Shown here: one piece after another, positions 55,842-63,577 of the stretch
Position numbering within the stretch: position 1 is the first letter of the stretch
How the letters are laid out: every line of letters starts with the position of its first letter
Assembly (NCBI RefSeq): GCF_047470865.1
Contig: NZ_JAZDRH010000014.1
Span: 15,719 to 79,718, forward strand
Reading direction: 5' to 3'
DNA from: JAZDRH01 sp047470865
Lineage (GTDB): Bacteria > Pseudomonadota > Gammaproteobacteria > Pseudomonadales > Pseudomonadaceae
DNA length: 64,000 bases
Program-made: the position numbers and the translations under genes
Notes under the pieces: generated by a model
What the model was told of the DNA's origin: nothing
What the model saw: the letters and a program-made list of their open reading frames with translations, nothing else
Databases searched by the model: none

Positions 55842-57005
55842 TCATCGAATATTTGCTTGTATGGCATCCCACGCCACATCCCAGCGTATCCGCTCCTGTT
55901 CGAGGCGGACTTGTTGACCACAGGCATTTCCCTTGATTGACTGATAGAGCTTTTGTTCGGTACGGGTGAGTAGTGGCAGCTCTGTGGAAGAGTGCTGGTC
56001 TTTCTCTTCGACCCATAAATCACGATGACTCATCAGTGTTGACTCATCCATAAGCACAGTTCTTAGGCTAGGGATGTATGTTCTGGCTCGATTAAGAATA
56101 GCAAAGCCATGCGTATCAATGTCACCCCAGTAGATGCATTGCGCCTGTTGTAGCCATGGAAGCTGTCCCAAAACGTCAACCGCGTAACCTAGGCGCATGA
56201 TCACAACCGCCCCTGGTAGGTCATCGAATGCAAGTCCAGTTTGCAGATTCTCAACAACGAAGACATTCCTTGGTTGAATGCCAACGCTTGCCATCTCTTC
56301 ACAAGGAGCAGAGATATCGCTAAGACCACCTAAACGGGCTCTTAGCACTGGGTCTAGGACGCGCATGCGCATTAACTGCGGCTGTGCCCTCAAGCCACAG
56401 CGGCTGAAGAAGTTTCGCTCTCCTGAGGGGTCACCCTGAAGCGATGCAATCAAGTCAGAGATAATGCCCTTTCTGGAGTCCAACCATTTGCTGTCGGCAC
56501 CGGCAACCGGAATTTGTCGTGGGTAGAGATTCGATTTCGGATTGCGGATGATCCAATCCAGCATATCAGCCAGTCGATGGAAATCGGCATCGCTGTAGTC
56601 AGCGAGGACATCAAAATATCTCGGCAACTGCTGCGCAAGCACCGGCCAGCGAGCAGTGAGCGTCTGATACCGAGACAGGGCACGAACCCACCGTGCGGAT
56701 GCACCGACCCACAGGGCAACATCTTCAGGGCCTTGTAACGCCAGTTTCTCTGGCAGTCGCTGGACGCCAAGCGCTTTCCACCGGCGCTCACACCATGACA
56801 GGGTGCCGACTCCTTGCCAGCCTTGCCATGCGCTCACCCAAGCGCGAACGCCGTCGACTTGCCTCAGCGCGGCCTGTTCCGTCGGTATACCAAGCGGAAC
56901 TTCCAGTGGCCATTGGTTCTCGCAAGCATCACCGACCAACCACTCGCGATGCTTGCTCTGAAAGCGACGAGCGAGAAACTGTCTAACATCTTCAGGAAGC
57001 TTCAA
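55842..57005 (-). CDS. jetD: Wadjet nuclease subunit JetD (DUF3322/DUF2220, Toprim)
   Basis: Toprim endonuclease of the Wadjet system that cuts small circular DNA after loop extrusion by JetABC. The 387-residue protein has an N-terminal DUF3322-type region (QFLARRFQSKHREWL) and a C-terminal topoisomerase-VI-like DUF2220 region. The acidic Toprim residues lie in YWGDIDTHG (292-300) with the preceding VVENLQTGLAFDDLPG. The start overlaps the end of jetC by 14 bases. No defect is seen in this gene. Confidence 0.88.
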   Translation of the reverse strand: MKLPEDVRQFLARRFQSKHREWLVGDACENQWPLEVPLGIPTEQAALRQVDGVRAWVSAWQGWQGVGTLSWCERRWKALGVQRLPEKLALQGPEDVALWVGASARWVRALSRYQTLTARWPVLAQQLPRYFDVLADYSDADFHRLADMLDWIIRNPKSNLYPRQIPVAGADSKWLDSRKGIISDLIASLQGDPSGERNFFSRCGLRAQPQLMRMRVLDPVLRARLGGLSDISAPCEEMASVGIQPRNVFVVENLQTGLAFDDLPGAVVIMRLGYAVDVLGQLPWLQQAQCIYWGDIDTHGFAILNRARTYIPSLRTVLMDESTLMSHRDLWVEEKDQHSSTELPLLTRTEQKLYQSIKGNACGQQVRLEQERIRWDVAWDAIQANIR

Positions 57006-60000
57006 CGCTAGCCTCCTCTCGAGCGTGCTCCGGCAGCTTCAACCGCTGGCGGTCTCCGTCATACTCGATCAGCAGGACGCCTGATACTCGCCGGTCGCTG
57101 ATATCCACGAAGCAGGCGCCACCTATGAAAGGTTCGAGGGTCATGACGGACTTCAGCGGCGTAGCGACCACCATTTGAAATCCGAAATTGGTAAAGATGT
57201 TCATCGCCAAAGCGGTGAATTCGTTGTCAGCCTTGTCGAATGCCTCATCAAGCACGACGGGTGCATACATCGGCACACCGTGGTCGTTCCCGCCCAACTG
57301 ATACCGCAAGGCAGCGGCCAAACACGTGGTAGCTAACTTCTGGCGCTGACCTCCAGACTTACCCGCACCGCTTCGGTAAATCTCGACTTCGACACCTCCT
57401 TCATCGATCTCCCGTCCGATAAACTCAACATGCTGTCGAACGTCGAGTACAGTCTCACGCCAGCGCTTTTGCTCGGGGTCCTGACTGGCGAGTCGGTCAA
57501 CAAGTCTGCGCAGGGCCAGGAACCGCGCCTCGGCAAACTCGCGATCCTCGGTCCATGCATGGCTAAGCGCTTGCTGGATCTCGTGCTTGAACTCCTTGAC
57601 GTCAGCAAGTTGCCGGTCGCTGGCGTCAATGTGGAGATAGGTGCGTTGATTGGTGCTTTGGTTGAAAGGCACCTGGCCAAGGCTGTCGTTAACCAGATCC
57701 ATCCGTTCAAGGATTGCCTTACGTGCGTCGTTCAGGTAAATGGAGAGTGCTGCCAGATTCTGGCTACTTTGGTTCTGCAGCAGTTCGAAGAATCGTTGCT
57801 CGTAGGCGGGCAGGCCATCCGTCTCCAGTCGAACCAACTTGGCGAAAAAGTCTGGTGCGCTGGCCAGACTGGTATCCATGTCGCCAGCATCCATGGGCCA
57901 CTGTCGTTTGAAATCGGCAAAGCGCGTTTCTATTTCCTTCTCGCAAACGCCAATTCCACGGTTGACCTCTTCAATCTCCGCATTGAGTGCGCGCTCAACA
58001 GAGGTTGCAACCTTGTCGAGGTTTTCGAGCCTGACTACGTCTGACTGTTTGGCGAAGCGTTCATCGAGCCCCGCGGCCTGATGGGGAGTCAGTGAAACTT
58101 TGGAAAGATCTTGAAGAAGGGCTTCCAGTTTCTGCGTGCTGTCTTTGATCTGCTTGAGAACTGAGTCGTGCGCCACCTTGGCTTCTCGAAGATTCTTGTC
58201 AGCCTGATCAACCAGATCCTTGTGTTTGTCGATCCGCTCACTGATTTGCAGCAAGGCTGTATTGCCTTCCCGCGCCTCACGAATCTGTCGGTCGATGGTG
58301 GAAATGCGGTCCAGCAACGGGATTACATCGATTTCCCGCCACTGGAGATTTACTAGGGTCTGGCACTGCATCGCTCGGGTTGCCCGATTCTTGTCCTGGT
58401 CGGCGAGAGTATCGATTTCTCCTGTGAGGCGCGTAATCTTGGCAACTAGTTCTTGGGCCTGCGCTTGAAATAGCGCAAGCTTCTCGCGGTTATCGAATCC
58501 GAGCACCCAGTTTCGTCGGTCACCGACACTTCTGCGGTCGTCCTTCTCATGCCGGGTTTTGCTGTGCTTGACCTGGCCTTCTCGGGTGATGGCTCGGTCG
58601 GTGCTCCTGAACGACTGAATGGAATCGACGCACGCGTAATCGAAGCGTTGCCGTAGCTCGGCCTGCAGCCAGTCGGCATACGTACCCTCTTTGACGTTCA
58701 ACTTGAGGACGAGCGAGTTAGCCCCGATTGGCTTTGCCTGCCAAGTCTCTGGGCGGCCTGTTCGGTAGTACACCAGACGCCGCCCAAGATGGGTGTTGTT
58801 GATGTGATTGGCTAGCGCTGAATACTGGCGCTCATCCACCAAGAGTGAGAGAGCAAATCCGTGCAGTACGCGCTCGATAGCACCTTGCCACTCAAACTCA
58901 TCAGGCTTGACCTCGATGAGTTCGCCAACGAAAGGCAGCGCGGACTCCGAGATCCCGATGGCGGCGGCGATGTCTCGCCGCATTTCCAGCATGTCGGCTG
59001 GAATGTTCGATGGCTGGCGCTGGAGTGCCTGCACCTCTTTTTGCGCTTGCGAAAACGTGGTTTCGGCATCCTTCTTTTCTCTGTCCAGGCGGAACTGCTC
59101 GGTGCGGCTATCGTTGCTGCGTTGCTCCCAGTTTTCGACTTCCAGACGCGCGCGGCCCAACAGTTCCGCGAAGGCTTGAGGCGAATCCGGTAGGCTCCAG
59201 CCCAGCTTCTTGCAAGCCTCTTCGGCCTGACTGCGTTTGCGCAGACGTTCTGTGCGCTGGCTCTCTAGCCCTGACTTGTCGACCTCCCATTGCTCGATCT
59301 GATCACCGCCTGCTTCACGGTGCTGTTGCTGCAAGTCGCGCAAGGTTGTGGAGTGGTTATCCAAGTTGCCTTGACGTCGAATCACTTCGCCTTCTATGCC
59401 AGTGGCTTGAACTTCCAAGGATGCCACGTGCTCCTTGAGAAGCTCGATGCGTCGGGTCTCCCGGTAGCCATCAACGCTCAGTCGAAGCTCATCCAAACCA
59501 TTGCGCTGCAGCATCAACGAGTCCCTGTGCTGGTGCTGATCCCGCGCTGGAGCAAGCGTTTGAACCTGCTCGCGGGCCGTGACTACTGCCTGGTGGGCAG
59601 CATTGAGTTCACCAAATTCGCTAACTAAGCGATCCGCCACCTCGAAGGTCTCGGGCTTGTCGAGCATGAAGTCGCGCAGGAAGGTATTGAGGTCGCCGAG
59701 ATTCTTGGCCGACTGGGTTTTGTGCAGCAAACGCAGCGCCATTTCGCTCTCGATGCCGAGCAGGCGGCAGAATCGTTCGCAGTAAGGGCGAAATTCGTCG
59801 CGGGCGAATGCCTCTGGGAAGGATTGCTTGAGCTTCCGGATGTCGAAGTTGGATTGGCCAAAGTCCTCCAGCTCGCGCAGGTCTAAGGTCCGCTCCATGA
59901 CAAGGTAGTAGCGTTTGACGTCTGTGCTGCCGTTCGCATTGCCCCGCAGCCAGAACACCTGAACCAGCACCACAGACTGACCCAAGGCATTCTGGTAGGT

Positions 60001-60264
60001 CAACGCCAAGGCTGACCAGGTCGTTCCAGCGCGCAGGTAACGGGTTGCGATCTCTCCCGACTCCCCATCCTTCTGTTCAGCCCACGCACCACGTATGTAG
60101 GTGACGAGGTTCCGGTCACGGCCACTGCGGTCCACCTCGCGCGCGGCCGCGTTGAAGTCAATCCAGCGAGGTGGTGTCAGCAACGCCGAGAATGCATCGA
60201 GCAGCGTCGACTTACCAGCGCCGGATCGACCCACAAACAGAAAGCCTCGTTCGCTGATCGGCAC
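56992..60264 (-). CDS. jetC: Wadjet SMC-like ATPase JetC
   Basis: MukB/SMC-type motor of Wadjet, 1090 residues from the GTG at 60264. Walker A GRSGAGKST (12-20), long coiled coils at about 210-480 and 590-900 around a hinge, signature KSGGQRQK near 969 and Walker B VVLDEAF at 1003-1009. The conserved first strand VYNWGTFSGLHD lies in frame directly upstream of this GTG (to 60306). The frame is open back to a TAA at 60345 without ATG, GTG or TTG, so the true start is unclear and may be CTG at 60306. It overlaps jetB by at least 53 bases and jetD by 14. Confidence 0.85.
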   Translation of the reverse strand: MPISERGFLFVGRSGAGKSTLLDAFSALLTPPRWIDFNAAAREVDRSGRDRNLVTYIRGAWAEQKDGESGEIATRYLRAGTTWSALALTYQNALGQSVVLVQVFWLRGNANGSTDVKRYYLVMERTLDLRELEDFGQSNFDIRKLKQSFPEAFARDEFRPYCERFCRLLGIESEMALRLLHKTQSAKNLGDLNTFLRDFMLDKPETFEVADRLVSEFGELNAAHQAVVTAREQVQTLAPARDQHQHRDSLMLQRNGLDELRLSVDGYRETRRIELLKEHVASLEVQATGIEGEVIRRQGNLDNHSTTLRDLQQQHREAGGDQIEQWEVDKSGLESQRTERLRKRSQAEEACKKLGWSLPDSPQAFAELLGRARLEVENWEQRSNDSRTEQFRLDREKKDAETTFSQAQKEVQALQRQPSNIPADMLEMRRDIAAAIGISESALPFVGELIEVKPDEFEWQGAIERVLHGFALSLLVDERQYSALANHINNTHLGRRLVYYRTGRPETWQAKPIGANSLVLKLNVKEGTYADWLQAELRQRFDYACVDSIQSFRSTDRAITREGQVKHSKTRHEKDDRRSVGDRRNWVLGFDNREKLALFQAQAQELVAKITRLTGEIDTLADQDKNRATRAMQCQTLVNLQWREIDVIPLLDRISTIDRQIREAREGNTALLQISERIDKHKDLVDQADKNLREAKVAHDSVLKQIKDSTQKLEALLQDLSKVSLTPHQAAGLDERFAKQSDVVRLENLDKVATSVERALNAEIEEVNRGIGVCEKEIETRFADFKRQWPMDAGDMDTSLASAPDFFAKLVRLETDGLPAYEQRFFELLQNQSSQNLAALSIYLNDARKAILERMDLVNDSLGQVPFNQSTNQRTYLHIDASDRQLADVKEFKHEIQQALSHAWTEDREFAEARFLALRRLVDRLASQDPEQKRWRETVLDVRQHVEFIGREIDEGGVEVEIYRSGAGKSGGQRQKLATTCLAAALRYQLGGNDHGVPMYAPVVLDEAFDKADNEFTALAMNIFTNFGFQMVVATPLKSVMTLEPFIGGACFVDISDRRVSGVLLIEYDGDRQRLKLPEHAREEASVEAS

Positions 60265-60967
60265 GTCGTGCAGACCGGAGAAAGTGCCCCAGTTGTAAAC
60301 CTGCAGGCGTTTCTTCGGCTGCCATACGCTGATACAGGCGCGTTAGTGTTTGTATCTCTTCTGCCGAGAAAAGGAGTTTCAGCGTCGGCGAAATTTCGAA
60401 GCGATCCTCGCTTGAGCGAATTTTCTGCAGGATACTGTGCTTTTTGATCTTCTCAATGGAGGCGTGAACTCGTTTCACGAACCCCGCACGGTCGGTATTG
60501 GCGGTGCGTTCATACAGGGAGAGGAACTCCCTGATCTCGTCTGACGATACCACGGCACGGTCGCCCTGCGAGTCCGCCTGGGTCAATCGCTGGCGAAGGT
60601 GGAGCAACAGAATGGAGTCAATAAAGGTCAGTTGGGCGCGACGCAGCAGGAGGGGCACTTCGAGGTCGCCGGTATCTGCCTGTCGCGTGAAGGCCACTTG
60701 CACGTCTCGGTCGATAACCAGTTCGAGAAACAGCTCGGCAAGCTGTCGACGGATCACTGCTTCGTCTCGTAGCAAAATCGGCCAGAGTTTTGGATGCCGA
60801 CGTCCGTCGAGCGATGGCCCTGCGAGCAGTTGCACTAGGGCGCGCCGGGTATCCAGTGGCAACTCGCCGCTGTCGCCCATGAACAGGGTGTTGGTCAGTG
60901 CCTGAGCGGCATCTGGTGCTTGTGCTTCGGCTGGCATTGCCGATTCGTCGTTCTCAGACCAGTTCAT
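60212..60967 (-). CDS. jetB: Wadjet subunit JetB (DUF4194)
   Basis: A 251-residue MukE/kite-like winged-helix subunit that bridges JetC and JetA. DUF4194-type features include the N-terminal acidic stretch, RRALVQLLAGPSLDGRRHPKLW, RRQLAELFLELVIDRDVQVAF, and FLSLYERTANTDRAGFVKRVHASIEKIKKHSIL. It overlaps jetA by 14 bases. Its last 35 residues (AAEETPAG onwards, rich in Arg) overlap the jetC start region in another frame, which is longer than expected and may mean a shifted end. Confidence 0.85.
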   Translation of the reverse strand: MNWSENDESAMPAEAQAPDAAQALTNTLFMGDSGELPLDTRRALVQLLAGPSLDGRRHPKLWPILLRDEAVIRRQLAELFLELVIDRDVQVAFTRQADTGDLEVPLLLRRAQLTFIDSILLLHLRQRLTQADSQGDRAVVSSDEIREFLSLYERTANTDRAGFVKRVHASIEKIKKHSILQKIRSSEDRFEISPTLKLLFSAEEIQTLTRLYQRMAAEETPAGLQLGHFLRSARRADQRTRLSVCGSIRRW

Positions 60968-62420
60968 TGGCCCGCTCCCTCAAAAAGAAGATCTTTGGAA
61001 TTCGGGCGCTACGATGCTCGTCGTCGCCTCCAACCCAGCCTACGGTTTCACTGTGGTCGGCTTTGAACCCGTGCCGACTGCCTAGCGCTAGTAGGCCTAC
61101 AACGCTGCCCAGTCCCTGAGCAGCGGGAAACTGCTCTAGCACGTCGGCAATCGATGCTTGGGAGCGTTGCTCTAGGACTGCCAGCACGTTGGCCTTCAGT
61201 GTTCGGAAGTCGATCTCGGACTGCGCGACCAGTTCGCTCACTGACTCCAGGTCGATTGGCGGCGCATCCCCTTCTGCCATCTGCCCAGGCAATGCTTGCA
61301 GGGACGGGTCGTGCAGCACCCATTGGGAGAAGGATCGCAACCGACTGCTCGTGAGCTCCAGCGTGTACTGGAGGGCTTCTGTGGCCTTGATTTCGTCCTT
61401 CAGGGTCAGGGCTGCTCGCTGAGCGTCTTTCAGCAGATGATTGAGTCGGCGTTGCTCGAGGTATTCACGACTCTGGACGAAGTGCTTCAGGCTGCGCGCG
61501 AAGGTCTGGAGCACCTCGTGGACCATGCCACCCTGCTCAAGAAGGGTACGCGTCAGTCGCAGAAGGAAGCGACGCTCCTTGGCTTCGAGGTGCTCAACGA
61601 ACTCCCGCGACATGACGCTATCAAGCGCCTGATCAAGCGTGGCTGCTTGCTCCGGGTCCGTAAGCAAGCGCCAGAAAGCGGAGAAGGTCCTTCCGGCGTC
61701 GCTCTCTGAAATCAGGTCGATTCCGGCGAATAGCGAATCCAGCACATCACCACGATTGCCATCGTTGTCCATAATGCGTTCGCGGAGATCGCGGTTGAGC
61801 TGCTCGAACTGATCGCGAACTCGGCGGAAATCACCGGCTAAATCGTCGGCCAACGTGATGATCTCCCGCGTTCGTTCGAGCGCCGTTGTATGGGGCAGCA
61901 CGCGCATCTGCCCCTTCTGGATGGCGTCTATCTCTTTGTCGATGCGGGCTTGCTCGGCCATAAGTCGATCGATGCGGCGGAACTTGTCGGTGTCAGTGTC
62001 CTCGGCAAGTCGGGCCAAGGCCTCGATTACGAGAGTTAGGCGGCTTTCGGTCGCAGCGGAGTGCGGCTGTGCCAGTCCAGATACAAACCGAATGGCTTCG
62101 ACGGCCGCCGTGGAGAGCTCATATTCCTCCTCTGAAGCGCCTGCCGGAAAGCGTCGTTCAAGGTAGCCATCAGCGAGCCAGCTGGCGACATACGCTTGTG
62201 CCGTTTGGGGAAAGTCTTCCCCTTGGGCGCGCAGCTCTTCCAGGCCCTTTGCGATGCGTTCGTGAAAAATGGAGGCCGGGAGGCTTCGCTCGCCTTCATA
62301 GAGGTGAGATTGAAGCAGGCCAATGACGGTAGGTCCGGTAGTTGAGGCAAGCAGACGCCACAGCGGCTGCGCCCGCATGCGCCGGTAGGTCGCGATGGCT
62401 TTGTCTGCTTTCACTCCCAT
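60954..62420 (-). CDS. jetA: Wadjet subunit JetA (DUF3375)
   Basis: A MukF-like kleisin subunit of about 488 residues, first gene of the jet operon. It has a DUF3375-type start (ATYRRMRAQPLWRLLASTTGP and VIGLLQSHLYEGERSLPASIFHERI), helical middle segments with the acidic run AEDTDTDKFRRIDRLM, and the winged-helix C-terminus. The frame opens at 62438. ATG at 62420 is used here, although GTG at 62414 with GGAG seven bases upstream is equally good. Visibly GC-rich against the core genome. Confidence 0.86.
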   Translation of the reverse strand: MGVKADKAIATYRRMRAQPLWRLLASTTGPTVIGLLQSHLYEGERSLPASIFHERIAKGLEELRAQGEDFPQTAQAYVASWLADGYLERRFPAGASEEEYELSTAAVEAIRFVSGLAQPHSAATESRLTLVIEALARLAEDTDTDKFRRIDRLMAEQARIDKEIDAIQKGQMRVLPHTTALERTREIITLADDLAGDFRRVRDQFEQLNRDLRERIMDNDGNRGDVLDSLFAGIDLISESDAGRTFSAFWRLLTDPEQAATLDQALDSVMSREFVEHLEAKERRFLLRLTRTLLEQGGMVHEVLQTFARSLKHFVQSREYLEQRRLNHLLKDAQRAALTLKDEIKATEALQYTLELTSSRLRSFSQWVLHDPSLQALPGQMAEGDAPPIDLESVSELVAQSEIDFRTLKANVLAVLEQRSQASIADVLEQFPAAQGLGSVVGLLALGSRHGFKADHSETVGWVGGDDEHRSARIPKIFFLRERANELV

Positions 62421-62446
62421 ACTCCAAAGTGTGGGCATTGCCCGTC

Positions 62447-62501
62447 ATGTGGTAATCACAATGCAACCCATACAAGACTCAAATACATTGCATTACCACA
62501 T
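62447..62501. promoter_or_regulatory. Inverted repeat in the jetA/WYL-regulator intergenic region, probable operator
   Basis: ATGTGGTAAT (62447-62456) and ATTACCACAT (62492-62501) are exact reverse complements 35 bases apart. Each is also followed inward by an ATGCAA/TTGCAT block (offset by four bases on the left). They sit between divergent jetA and a WYL-type regulator remnant, where BrxR/CapW-type regulators bind. Confidence 0.6.
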
Positions 62502-62571
62502 TCTAGAGTAGCTTATATACTTCCCGCAATAACCAGTACAAGCATTCGTTAACCCGATAGAGTACTCAGGA

Positions 62572-62691
62572 ATGCCCAAAGAAGAACTTGCAGAACTGAC
62601 ACAGCCTCAGCGCGAGCGGCTGGCGTTCATTGAGCTGAGTGTGCGCTTCGTGGAGGGAGGTCCGTCGGCAGGACTTGGTCGTATGGTTTGA
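62572..62691 (+). pseudogene. WYL-type (BrxR/CapW-like) transcriptional regulator, N-terminal remnant
   Basis: A 39-residue frame begins MPKEELAELTQPQRERLAFIE with the winged-helix start of defence-linked WYL regulators, then goes off at a G-rich run near 62652-62660. One frame over, EVRRQDLVVWFDLAG continues the expected helix. The rest of the protein, including the WYL domain, is missing. It is divergent from jetA and was probably its regulator. Confidence 0.6.
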
Positions 62692-62734
62692 TCTGGCGGG
62701 CTTTACCCCGTTTCCCCCCACCACTGACGACCAC

Positions 62735-63218
62735 GGTCCGCCAGCCGGCCAGTGTTGCAGGTAATCGGCATCAGCGTTCGCCGCCGCGATGATTGGAAAC
62801 AGGAAATCTCGAGGCGACGCCACCACGTCCTCTAGGCGCAGCGTTTCGAGTCTGTTTTTTCCCTGAAACGCCTGTCACTGCGTCTGTTTTTGCGCATCTT
62901 GCGCAAAACCATCTGTCAGGCCAAAGGGGATGACCTAGGGCAACATCGTCTTGCGTCGATCGAAGGTTACCTGAATCGCGCATCGCAGGGAGTCACCGTC
63001 AATTCGGTGTACCGCAACAAGATCCAAAGGTCTAAGTAATCCTTTATTCAGTTGTTGGCGATGCCGAGCGAGATCAAAGTCTCCAGCTTTTCTGCCACCA
63101 CGGTGTAGCGCGGATAGACGCGCAGTTTCGGCGCCGCGAACTCCGACAGTATCACGGGGTACTGGACATCTTCCGGCCTTGGTGTGACGGCATCGCCGAA
63201 ATCTATGTCGACCTGAAT
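62735..63218 (-). pseudogene. AbiEii/AbiGii-type nucleotidyltransferase toxin, decayed C-terminal part
   Basis: On the minus strand the pieces follow in order. First comes VDIDFGDAVTPRPEDVQYPV and LRVYPRYTVVAEKLETLISL, then a TGA in place of a residue before IKDYLDLWILLR. After a shift come AIQVTFDRRKTMLP, a TAG, VIPFGLTDGFAQDAQKQTQ, a TGA, and finally FQGKNRLETLRLEDVVASP and HWPAGGPW. This is the typical order of the AbiEii toxin, which transfers nucleotides to tRNA in AbiE systems. Three stops and one shift make it non-functional. The N-terminal catalytic part and the AbiEi antitoxin are missing. Confidence 0.65.
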
Positions 63219-63576
63219 GGAGCAGCGTGCTCCAACTGAGGCTGTGAAAATAGGAAATGGGCGTATAAGCCCAGTTGCTATAGTTCATCGTGCAAACCCA
63301 AATGTAGTGAATCACTTATACCAACTTCCAAAAACTATAAGCAGTATGATTTTAGGGAAGCCTCATTTTAAAACCATGATTTATGGTATGTCTCGCACTG
63401 AACTAGAAACATTAGTCGTAAAAGTAACTAAAGAAGCAAATAGATTTTTTTATCAAACTAGGTATGTTAAGGACCCTAAATTTGATGCTGTAATAAATGG
63501 CATACGATTTTGGGGGCACAGCGTTTCAAATAAACGTGCTACAAGTGTATACTCGGTATTAAAGGATGCAAAATAG
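63217..63576 (+). CDS. Toxin C-terminal module fragment (unknown activity)
   Basis: A 119-residue frame whose first codons cross the GC/AT junction, so the real upstream part of the gene is missing and the ATG may be accidental. From residue 5 it reads RAPTEAVKIGNGRISPVAIV, then LPKTISSMILGKPHFKTMIYG, TELETLVVKVTKEANRFFYQ, and the end NKRATSVYSVLKDAK. The size, AT-richness and a small gene one base downstream resemble a contact-dependent toxin tip with immunity gene. No family is recognised. Confidence 0.45.
   Translation: MEQRAPTEAVKIGNGRISPVAIVHRANPNVVNHLYQLPKTISSMILGKPHFKTMIYGMSRTELETLVVKVTKEANRFFYQTRYVKDPKFDAVINGIRFWGHSVSNKRATSVYSVLKDAK
63219..63233. repeat. Palindrome at the right GC/AT junction
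   Basis: GGAGCA-GCG-TGCTCC is a perfect 6-bp inverted repeat around three bases. The AbiEii-like sequence ends immediately to its left and AT-rich toxin sequence begins to its right, so it marks the island edge. Confidence 0.6.
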
Positions 63577-63577
63577 A

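Noticed and set aside
59010..59438. Plus-strand frames of 110-142 residues inside jetC
   Set aside because: They are antisense to the coiled-coil part of JetC, where GC-rich DNA leaves chance open frames.
62935..63315. A 126-residue minus-strand frame spanning the right junction
   Set aside because: Only its last 30 residues fit the AbiEii remnant. The rest crosses the GC/AT junction in a frame without protein-like sense.
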